Shown: piece after piece, positions 17,220 to 24,324 of the stretch
Numbering within the stretch: the first letter of the stretch is position 1
How the letters are laid out: the number at the start of each line of letters is the position of its first letter
From: Reyranella sp.
GTDB taxonomy: Bacteria > Pseudomonadota > Alphaproteobacteria > Reyranellales > Reyranellaceae
Assembly: GCA_019750135.1 (NCBI GenBank)
Contig: JAIEOV010000086.1
Location: 1 to 42,056, forward strand
Direction of reading: 5' to 3'
DNA length: 42,056 nucleotides
Position numbers and translations under genes: made by a program
Notes under the pieces: model-generated
What the model was told of the DNA's origin: nothing
Databases searched by the model: none
The model's input: only the letters and a program-made list of their open reading frames with translations

Positions 17220-20200
17220 CTACATCAGCCAGCTCTGCCCGTAGTGGCTCGTGAAGTCGAGCTGCACGACCAGGTCGTTGAAGTCGTGGTCGCCGCCGCC
17301 GCGCGTGTCCTCGAAGCCCCAGGTGTTGTGGCCGTAATTGACGATGTGCCCCTTGCCGTCGCTGTTGGCCTGGGTGAAGGCGTAGAACACGTCGCCGCTC
17401 GAGCGGTTGGTCAGCATCATGGCGATCTTGTCGCCGGCATCGACGTTGATCGTCGTCTGCTCGAAGAAGCCGTAGCCCGGCCCCAGCAGCTGCGAGCCGC
17501 CCGACTTCAGCGCATAGGCATGCGCGGCCGCCGCCGCGGCGTAGCCCGCGTCGCCGGGATTGAGGTTGCCGATCTTTCCCGAATAGTCGTCGACCTTGTA
17601 GAAGGTGACCGCGAGCTGGTCCTGGCCGTTCTGGCGCACACGCACGATCGCGTCCTGGCCGTCGGCGGCGCCGACCGTCTCGGCCACCGCCACGGCGCGT
17701 GCCAGATGGACGTCGCCGCCGGTCAGCACGGTGGTCACGCCGTTGTCGGTCACGCTGAACGGCCGCGCCGAGAAATCGGCCATGCCGAAGGGGCTGGTGA
17801 GGGGCGCCCGGTCGGCGAACCCCATGCCCTGGCCGATCAGCGCCGAGACCGAGGCGCCGGCCGCGACATCCCACGAGCCGACCCAGCCCAGCGCCTGCTT
17901 GTCGAACAGGCGCACCAGGTTGGGATCGAAGTTGTCCTGCATCACCTGCTCGGCGAAGCGCGACGTCCAGGCAAAAGCGTCCGCGACCGTGTCCGTGAAG
18001 TCGATCGTATGGTCGCCCAAGGTCAGGCTGGATGCCATCTTTGCCACGGTCGTGGTTTGGATCAGGAACGTCTGGTCCGTGCCGCTGGTCCAGCCGGTGC
18101 CGCCGCTGCCACCCTCGATCAGCGACGGGATGTCGGCGAACGACATCTGGTGGTGGGCGATGTGCGTCAGCTCGCGCGCCAGCAGCAGGGCGTTGGGCGT
18201 GCCAAGGCCGCTCGCCAGGTCGTAGCCCGCCGCGGCGGAGTTGCCGTAGCCGGTCGGCGTGATCTGGACGCCGTCGCTGCTGATCGCGCCGCCGAGCACG
18301 AACGTCGAGGTGTTGCTGCCCATGGTGATGTCGTTGAACACCGCCGGCGCGATCGCCGAGGCGATGTAGAGCAGGTCGTTCATGTAGCCGAGCTGCGGCA
18401 GCCTCTGGTCGTGGAACACCGCGTTCAGCTGCGCCGTCAGCCCGGCCCAGAACGGCGTCGCGGCGCTGGTGCCGCCGCCGCCGCCGATGCCGTTCATGTC
18501 GGCGCCGGGCACCAGCCAGGTCATGTTGCTGCCGGCGTTGGCCGAGACATCCGGGTTGCCGCGGCCCGGCAGGTGGTAGGGATCGTTGGTGACGGGCATG
18601 AGCCCGTAGTCCAGCTGGTATTGCGGTATCGGCTGGCCGGGATCGGCGCCGCCGCCGCTGGTGTTGTTGTGGAGATAGCCGCTCGGCAGCTTGCCCGGTA
18701 TGCCGAACGTATTGCCGTCGAGATAGTACTTGTTCCAGATCGTCTCGACGAAGGCCGTGCCGGCGCTGGCCGCGTTGGGCATCTGGGTCAGGCCGCCCGC
18801 CGCCAGCTTCCACAGCATGCCGAGGTCGCCCGCCATCGCCTTCTGGCTGACCTCGGCCAGGGTCGCGTCGGCGCCGGCCGCGCCTATCGTGCTGAGCGAG
18901 GTGCCGCCCACCATCACCACGAAGGCGCTGTCGCGGCTGGTGTTGCCGTTCATCACGCCGTTGCCGTAGGAATTGCCCGAGCCGCGGTCGCCCATGTCGC
19001 TGAACAGCGAGATGTTGCGCAACGCCACGTCGGTCCACAGTCCGTTGGTCGCCTTGTAGAACGGCGAGCCGGGCGCCCCCTGCGAGTCGAAGGCCCACGA
19101 CGAGGTGATGACCGCCGGATTGTTGGCGAGGTCCCAGATCGCCGCCTGGTAGGCGGTGAAGGTGTTGGAGCTGGCGCCGTTGGCGCTGCCCGAGCCGGCG
19201 TAGAGCACGAGCGGGCTCCTGGGCGCGAGCGTCCCCACGATACCGACATCGAGCGAGCGCTCGCCGCCCGGATTGAATTGCCCCGGCGGGATCACCCCTG
19301 CCGGATAGGCCTGGCCGCCGGGCGACACCGAGATCGCCGGCGCGCCGGTCGGCACGCCGGCCGCCGCGCGATAGGCGTCGAGCGCCGCCTGGAAGCCGTT
19401 GCCCCCGTTGTCGCCGTCGAGTGCGGTGCCGATGGTCGGCTCGACCAGCCCGATCGTGCCGGTCGGCACGTTGCTGCCGAGCGGCAGGTTGTAGTAGTTC
19501 GCGGCCAGCATCTGGGGGAAGGCGCTGTAGACCGTGGTCGTGCCGTTGCCCAGGCTCTGCCAGCCCTGCGCCAGGTTGGCGTCGAGACCGACGCCGGGAT
19601 CGGCAAGCTGCGACTGGAACTTGCCGGTGTCGAACCACAGGCCCGAGACGCCGAGGCTGGTGAGGCTGGTGGGCAGCGACAGGTTGCCCGTCCAGTACCA
19701 GTTGCCGGTTCCTGCGGCGGTCTCGGCCATCAGCTGCGCCTGCGGCCCGAACAAGGTGGAGAAGCTGTCCTGCGTCACCTGCACCCAGATGGTGCGTGAC
19801 GCGGCCGACGAGACGTAATTGCTGGCCTGCTGGAGCGTGGTGATGCCGAGCGCCCCCAGCTCCGTCAGCACCTGGTCGTACTTGGTCGTGTCGGCGCCGT
19901 ACTTGGTCCACAGCGTGCCGCTTTCGGTGAGAGTCGCGAGCTCCCTCTGGCGCGTCGCCCAGTTGCCCGACAGCAGCGCCGTCGGATCCTCGGCGCGGTC
20001 GAGCACCAGCGCGACGTTGAGCACGACCGGTCCGGTGATCGGCACGCCGAAGGTCGGCGGGCCGGCGGCGTTGCTGCGCCAGTTCGAGAAGTCCATGAAG
20101 CTGGCGTTCTCGAGCTGGGTGTAGCCCGGATAGAAGGCATAGTCGTCGGCGGTGATGGCGGCGCCGTTGGCGATCGTGATGGTCTCCTGGATCGCGCCGC

Positions 20201-21707
20201 CCGCCGCGGTGATCTGCCAAGTGGTGGGCGTGAGCTGGGTGAAGGCGGCGCCCTGTGCCGCCGTGCCGTAGCCGAAGAACTGCAGGAAATCGTTCTCGCC
20301 GCCGCGGCCGGAGAAATCGGAGATGGTGTCGCCGTTGGCCTGGCCGGCCTGGAACTGGAACCAGTCGTCCAGGCCGCCGCCGGTCATCGTGTCGATGCCG
20401 GCGCCGCCGTTCAGCACGTCGTGCGCGCTGCCGGCCGACAACGTGTCGTTGCCGTTGCCGCCCAGCAGCACGTTGCTGCCGGTGCTGTCATTCAGCGTAT
20501 CGTCGCCGCCGCCGCCCGCCAAAAGGTCGTTGCCGTTGCCGCCCGTCAGCGTGTCGCCGGCCGAGCCACCGAACAGCACGTCGTTGCCGTCGCCGCCCTG
20601 CAGGGTCGAGGCGACGTTGGAGGCGTGGATCGTGTCGCTTCCGCTGCCGCCGACCGCCGTCTCGACGACGGTGTCGAAGGCGATGGCGATGTTGTTGGTG
20701 CGGCCGCCGGCGCTCGAGAAGGTGCCGGGCGTCAGGTCGACCGTGGCGTTCTGCGTGAAGCCCGAGAGGTTCAGCGTGTTGCCCGTCCCGTGGTTCCAGA
20801 TCGTGACGATGGCCGACGGGTTGTTGTTGAAGTCGTAGATCTGCCCGAAATAGTCGTCGGTGAAGCTCGAGCTGAAGCCGTAGGTCTTGCCGCCGCTGAA
20901 GGTGGCGTTGGTCGAGGCGCCGTATAGACGTTGCGCCGCCAGGATGTCGAGCATCTGTGGCGACAGCGGAACGTAGTCGGTGTCGAGCGGATCGTTGCCT
21001 AGATTGATCCACTGCAGATAGGCGGCGTAGTCGCCGTAATAGCGCGTCGTCGGGTCATTGGGGTTGACATACGACATGACCGCCCACGCCCGGGTGTCGT
21101 AGGCGCCGAACTGCTGCTGCTCGGGATTTGCGTTGAAGTTGTAGGGGCCGCCATGGCCCAGGCCGACGATGTGGCCGACCTCGTGGATCAGCGTGCTCCA
21201 GACGACGCCGTACGAGGTCCCCGAGTTGAGGTCGATCGGCCCGTAGCCCGGCGTCGAGGTGTCGACCGAGATTATCGCGCCGTGCTCCGGCGCCTGCACC
21301 ACCGTCGGGCTGCCGACCGCGACCGTGCGGGAATCGTTGAAGTTGGCGTAAGCCTTCGAGTCGTTGCCGCGGATCACCGTGATGTTGGCGTCAGCGGCAC
21401 TCGCTGCCAGCTGGAAGTCGATGTTGGCGATGCCGCTCCAGAAGGCGAAGCTGCCGGCCCACACCGTCCGTTCGGTGTTCGTCCAGCCCGACGCGTCCTG
21501 GAACCAATAGGTCACCGTACCGCCGGCCTGGCCGGGCGAGGGATTGCCCCACTTGATTGGATCGCCGACGTCCCTGTATTGCGCCGGCACCACCAGCGAC
21601 TCGCCGGAGTAGGTCAGCGTGTAGTAGCTGGTCTGCGCGACGAGGCCGTTCGCATCGACGCCCGAAATGAAGGTGATCTCACGATCCTGCTGGTCGTTGA
21701 TCGGCAT
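17220..21707 (-). CDS. Secreted double protease: serralysin-like M10 + RTX + sedolisin (S53) + DUF4114-like
   Basis: A 1495-residue protein without a Sec signal, as expected for type I secretion. Residues 1-265 are a serralysin-like metzincin: zinc site HEVGHIVGLGH (His175, Glu176, His179, His185) and Met-turn AVMSY (Met211). Residues 266-530 are M10 C-terminal/RTX, with GGDGND-type calcium repeats at 371-443. Residues 560-695 resemble the sedolisin propeptide (DSFSTLFG, LSLPTSL). Residues 740-1180 are an S53 domain: Glu816 and Asp820 (GGERSLD), Asp907 (GDRGS), Ser1081 (GGGTSAATP), calcium site Asp1126 and GYD1161-1163. Residues 1360-1485 match the DUF4114 pattern (GFEDTRGGGDHDFNDLVVQL). GGAGGTG precedes the ATG. 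No secretion genes adjoin it. Two complete active sites in one chain is unusual. Confidence 0.9.
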   Translation of the reverse strand: MPINDQQDREITFISGVDANGLVAQTSYYTLTYSGESLVVPAQYRDVGDPIKWGNPSPGQAGGTVTYWFQDASGWTNTERTVWAGSFAFWSGIANIDFQLAASAADANITVIRGNDSKAYANFNDSRTVAVGSPTVVQAPEHGAIISVDTSTPGYGPIDLNSGTSYGVVWSTLIHEVGHIVGLGHGGPYNFNANPEQQQFGAYDTRAWAVMSYVNPNDPTTRYYGDYAAYLQWINLGNDPLDTDYVPLSPQMLDILAAQRLYGASTNATFSGGKTYGFSSSFTDDYFGQIYDFNNNPSAIVTIWNHGTGNTLNLSGFTQNATVDLTPGTFSSAGGRTNNIAIAFDTVVETAVGGSGSDTIHASNVASTLQGGDGNDVLFGGSAGDTLTGGNGNDLLAGGGGDDTLNDSTGSNVLLGGNGNDTLSAGSAHDVLNGGAGIDTMTGGGLDDWFQFQAGQANGDTISDFSGRGGENDFLQFFGYGTAAQGAAFTQLTPTTWQITAAGGAIQETITIANGAAITADDYAFYPGYTQLENASFMDFSNWRSNAAGPPTFGVPITGPVVLNVALVLDRAEDPTALLSGNWATRQRELATLTESGTLWTKYGADTTKYDQVLTELGALGITTLQQASNYVSSAASRTIWVQVTQDSFSTLFGPQAQLMAETAAGTGNWYWTGNLSLPTSLTSLGVSGLWFDTGKFQSQLADPGVGLDANLAQGWQSLGNGTTTVYSAFPQMLAANYYNLPLGSNVPTGTIGLVEPTIGTALDGDNGGNGFQAALDAYRAAAGVPTGAPAISVSPGGQAYPAGVIPPGQFNPGGERSLDVGIVGTLAPRSPLVLYAGSGSANGASSNTFTAYQAAIWDLANNPAVITSSWAFDSQGAPGSPFYKATNGLWTDVALRNISLFSDMGDRGSGNSYGNGVMNGNTSRDSAFVVMVGGTSLSTIGAAGADATLAEVSQKAMAGDLGMLWKLAAGGLTQMPNAASAGTAFVETIWNKYYLDGNTFGIPGKLPSGYLHNNTSGGGADPGQPIPQYQLDYGLMPVTNDPYHLPGRGNPDVSANAGSNMTWLVPGADMNGIGGGGGTSAATPFWAGLTAQLNAVFHDQRLPQLGYMNDLLYIASAIAPAVFNDITMGSNTSTFVLGGAISSDGVQITPTGYGNSAAAGYDLASGLGTPNALLLARELTHIAHHQMSFADIPSLIEGGSGGTGWTSGTDQTFLIQTTTVAKMASSLTLGDHTIDFTDTVADAFAWTSRFAEQVMQDNFDPNLVRLFDKQALGWVGSWDVAAGASVSALIGQGMGFADRAPLTSPFGMADFSARPFSVTDNGVTTVLTGGDVHLARAVAVAETVGAADGQDAIVRVRQNGQDQLAVTFYKVDDYSGKIGNLNPGDAGYAAAAAAHAYALKSGGSQLLGPGYGFFEQTTINVDAGDKIAMMLTNRSSGDVFYAFTQANSDGKGHIVNYGHNTWGFEDTRGGGDHDFNDLVVQLDFTSHYGQSWLM

Positions 21708-21749
21708 GACGCGGAACTCACCTCCAACTACGCGGGGAGCGTGATCCTA

Positions 21750-21769
21750 TTGCGATGGCTTTGTCGCAA
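21750..21769. promoter_or_regulatory. Inverted repeat in a divergent promoter region
   Basis: TTGCGA (21750-21755) and TCGCAA (21764-21769) are inverted repeats with an eight-base spacer, between the divergent protease and TctC-type genes. The size fits a dimeric regulator site, but no regulator gene is nearby and chance is possible. Confidence 0.25.
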
Positions 21770-21843
21770 CAAGCTTGCAGGACGCCGCCTGCGCTGCCAA
21801 AGAATTGGAAGGGGGAGTGCACGAATTGGGAGAGGGAAGAACG

Positions 21844-22815
21844 ATGAAGCCGACACGCCGCCACGTCCTCGCAGGAGCCGCGCTGCTGCTGCCCGGCACG
21901 GCGCACGCCGCCGAGTGGCCGGAGCGTCCGATCCGCATGATCATCCCGTTCGCGCCGGGAGCCGGCGCCGACATCGTCGGGCGCACCTTCGCCGAGGAGC
22001 TGGCCAAGGCGCTCGGCCAGCCGATGGTGGTCGACAACAAGGGCGGCGCGGGCGGCCTTCTGGGCACTGCCGAAGGCGCCCGCGCGGCACCCGACGGCTA
22101 CACGCTGATGCTGACGTCGCAGGGCACGATGGCGTGGAACCTCGGCATGTACAAAGCGCCGGGCTACGATCCGCTGAAGGATTTCGTGCCGGTCACCGTC
22201 ACCGGCGCGTTGCCCAACACCCTGGTCATCTCCGCCACCAATCCCGCGAACAGCGTCGCCGACCTGATCGCCCAGGCGAAGGCCAAGCCGGGCGAGCTCA
22301 CCTACGGCTCGAGTGGCGTCGGCTCGAGCCTGCATTTGTCGGGGGTGATCTTCGAGCAGCGCACCGGCATCCGCCTGCAGCACGTGCCCTATCGTGGTGC
22401 GCCGGCCGCCGTGCTCGCCGTGATCAACGGCGAAGTGACGATGGGCTTCTGCAACACGCCGACGGTGCTGCCCCAGATCAAGGCCGGCAAGCTAAAGGCG
22501 CTGGCTGTCACCTCGAGGGAGCGCTCGCCGCTGATGCCCGAGCTGCCGACGATGATGCAGGCCGGCGTCGCCGACTTCGACGTCGCCGTATGGCTGGGCT
22601 TCGCCGTGCCGGCCAATACGCCGGCCGCGATCGTCACGCGCCTCAACACCGAGATCAACCGCATCAGCCAGAACCCTCAGGTGCGCGAGAAGCTCCTGAT
22701 CCAGGGCTTCGAGATGATGCCGCCGATCTCTGCGGCCGCCGCGCGCAAGACGATCGAGGACGACCAGGCCTACTGGCTGCCCATCATCAAGCAGTCCGGC
22801 GCGACGGCGGAGTAG
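21844..22815 (+). CDS. TctC/Bug-family periplasmic solute-binding protein
   Basis: A 323-residue member of the Bug (TctC) family. A signal peptide with adjacent Arg residues (TRRHVLAG) ends at HAAEWP; the Arg pair leaves Tat export possible, although the hydrophobic core suits Sec. Family segments: RPIRMIIPFAPGAGADIVGR, GGAGGLLGTAEGARAAPDGY and LQHVPYRGAPAAVLAVINGE. Proteins of this family bind carboxylates and similar small anions for tripartite tricarboxylate transporters; many are orphans, as here, since no tctA or tctB adjoins it. The ATG at 21844 is preceded by GGGAAG. Confidence 0.88.
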   Translation: MKPTRRHVLAGAALLLPGTAHAAEWPERPIRMIIPFAPGAGADIVGRTFAEELAKALGQPMVVDNKGGAGGLLGTAEGARAAPDGYTLMLTSQGTMAWNLGMYKAPGYDPLKDFVPVTVTGALPNTLVISATNPANSVADLIAQAKAKPGELTYGSSGVGSSLHLSGVIFEQRTGIRLQHVPYRGAPAAVLAVINGEVTMGFCNTPTVLPQIKAGKLKALAVTSRERSPLMPELPTMMQAGVADFDVAVWLGFAVPANTPAAIVTRLNTEINRISQNPQVREKLLIQGFEMMPPISAAAARKTIEDDQAYWLPIIKQSGATAE

Positions 22816-22838
22816 GGCTGGGGCGGGTCATGTTCTTC

Positions 22839-22898
22839 CGGACCGCGCGCGTCCTCGCGCGCTCATGATCTTGAGCGCGCGAGGACGCGCGCGGTCCG
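22839..22898. repeat. Long perfect palindrome, copy 1
   Basis: Bases 22839-22865 and 22872-22898 are perfect 27-base inverted repeats with loop TGATCT. The arms contain an inner palindrome (GCGCGC, GTCCTC, GCGCGC), so each arm could fold by itself. The loop side reads GCTCATGATC, shared with copy 2 at 38171. It lies between convergent genes (stops at 22815 and 22969) and could act as a bidirectional transcription stop, although no T run follows. Confidence 0.85.
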
Positions 22899-22968
22899 AG
22901 AGACGAAGATCATGAGCCGGCGAGAAGGTCGCGTCGGGCGCGATCCAGCCCGCTGTCCGCGCTACACG

Positions 22969-23820
22969 CTAATAGCTCGGCTTGGTCGGGAACGGCGTCA
23001 GCTGCAGCTCGTGCGTCCAGCACGAGCGGTCCTGGGTGTGCAGGTAGTAGAACGCCTCGGCGATCTTCACCGGGTTGATCACCAGGTCGGGGTTCTGCCG
23101 GATGCGCGGCAAGGCATGGGTGCCGGGCGAGTCGATCGTGCCGTCGATCACCGCGTTGGCGACGTGGATGCCGTGCTCGGAATATTCCTCGGTCAGCACC
23201 TGCGCCAGGGTGCGCATCATGACACGAGGATAGTAGAGCGACTGGCCGGTCATGCGCTTGCGCCCGCGCAGCGAGCTCGCATTGTTGGAAAAGAAGAACG
23301 AGCCCGTGCCGCGCTTGCGCATGGCGGGCAGGATCTCCTTGGCGACCAGGAACGGGCCGCGGCTGGCGATATGCTGGGCGGTGTCGAACATCTCGACCGG
23401 GATGTGTTCGAGCAGCTCCTTTTCCGGCGGCAGGTCGCGGCCTTCGAGATAGCCGGCATTGTAGACCACGATCTCGGGCTCGCCGGCCTCGCTGCGGATC
23501 GCGGCGAAGGCGGCCGCGACCGACTCCTGCTTCGAGACGTCGAGCTCGACGATCATGCAGTCGCCGCCCTGGTCCTTGATGGCCGCCATCAGGCCCGACG
23601 CATTGGGCGCGCTGCGCGTCGTCAGAACGACGAAGAAACCTTCCGCGCCGAACTTCTGCGCGATGGCGCCGCCGACGCCCCAGCGCACGCCGACGGGCAG
23701 GACGCTGTCGTCCACCGCCTTGCCGTGGATCAGCCGCGTGTTGCGCCCGTCCGCCTGCCACTTCGACGTGGCGCCGATCACGACGGCGACCGGCTTGCCC
23801 TTGCTGTTTCCTGCGGCCAT
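22969..23820 (-). CDS. Atypical short-chain dehydrogenase/reductase family protein
   Basis: A 283-residue Rossmann-fold protein of the SDR superfamily. VAVVIGAT (11-18) begins the cofactor site, but about 25 extra residues separate it from GVGGAIAQKF, where classical SDRs have one short Gly-rich turn. LDVSKQESV, YNAG and the C-terminal half follow the SDR pattern. The catalytic YxxxK is not intact: the expected place reads YYPRVMMRTLAQ, with no Lys after Tyr. It may therefore be an inactive or non-classical member. AAGGGAG precedes the ATG. It converges on the TctC-type gene and is 67 bases upstream of the two-component genes on the same strand. Confidence 0.75.
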   Translation of the reverse strand: MAAGNSKGKPVAVVIGATSKWQADGRNTRLIHGKAVDDSVLPVGVRWGVGGAIAQKFGAEGFFVVLTTRSAPNASGLMAAIKDQGGDCMIVELDVSKQESVAAAFAAIRSEAGEPEIVVYNAGYLEGRDLPPEKELLEHIPVEMFDTAQHIASRGPFLVAKEILPAMRKRGTGSFFFSNNASSLRGRKRMTGQSLYYPRVMMRTLAQVLTEEYSEHGIHVANAVIDGTIDSPGTHALPRIRQNPDLVINPVKIAEAFYYLHTQDRSCWTHELQLTPFPTKPSY

Positions 23821-23887
23821 CTCGAGCGCTCCCTTCGTCCCTGCCGCGACCTTAACGCGAGACGGGTCGGGGATGCTTCAAGTCTTT

Positions 23888-24265
23888 CTAGTTCACGCTC
23901 CTCATTCCGGTCCTCGCCATCGCGACGGCGCGCTTCAGGTTGGCGAGCATGACGGGCTTCCTCAGGATCGGACGGTCGCGCAGTTCCGGCGGCAGGTCCG
24001 CCGTGCTGTAGCCCGTGCTGAACAGGAACGGTATCCCGCGCGCAGCCAGCCGGAAGGCGAGGGGATAGACGACCTCGCCGGCGAGATTGATGTCGAGCAC
24101 CGCGAGATCGAGGTCGAGACGGGAAGCGAGATCGAGCGCCCTCACGAGGCGCGGAACGCTCGCCACCACCGTGCAGCCCATCTCCTCAAGCATGGTCTCG
24201 ATGTCGAGCGCCACCAGCGATTCGTCTTCGACGACGAGGACTTTCAAGGGGCTGGCGTCAGGCAT
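23888..24265 (-). CDS. Single-domain response regulator
   Basis: A 125-residue receiver domain with no output domain. Key positions: acidic pair in VVEDE, phospho-accepting Asp in AVLDINL, Thr in FSTGY and Lys in LRKPV. It follows the hybrid kinase at 24325 by 59 bases on the same strand, so it is probably phosphorylated by that kinase. It is the last gene of the chemosensory region. Its downstream target is not visible. Confidence 0.88.
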   Translation of the reverse strand: MPDASPLKVLVVEDESLVALDIETMLEEMGCTVVASVPRLVRALDLASRLDLDLAVLDINLAGEVVYPLAFRLAARGIPFLFSTGYSTADLPPELRDRPILRKPVMLANLKRAVAMARTGMRSVN

Positions 24266-24324
24266 GCATCGCGTTCTCGAAGCAGGAGCGGTCAGCGAGA
24301 ACGCTTGGAGAGGCCTGAGGTTCC

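Noticed and set aside
17244..19799. 851-codon open frame on the plus strand opposite the large protease
   Set aside because: Its Arg/His/Val/Ala-rich sequence has no family pattern and lies entirely antisense to a gene with intact catalytic motifs; it is a GC-rich shadow.
20375..20600. Repetitive DNA that could be taken for a CRISPR or satellite
   Set aside because: It is the coding sequence of the RTX GGxGxD repeats; periodicity is that of nonapeptides, with no conserved direct repeats and spacers.
21153..22868. 571-codon plus-strand frame across the protease start and TctC gene
   Set aside because: Overlaps two real genes in wrong frames; composition is Arg/Ala-rich without family features.
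22839..22898. Reading palindrome copy 1 simply as a rho-independent terminator
   Set aside because: No T run follows on either strand, and the related copy at 38171 has the same loop and ends, so a repeat family is the better description.
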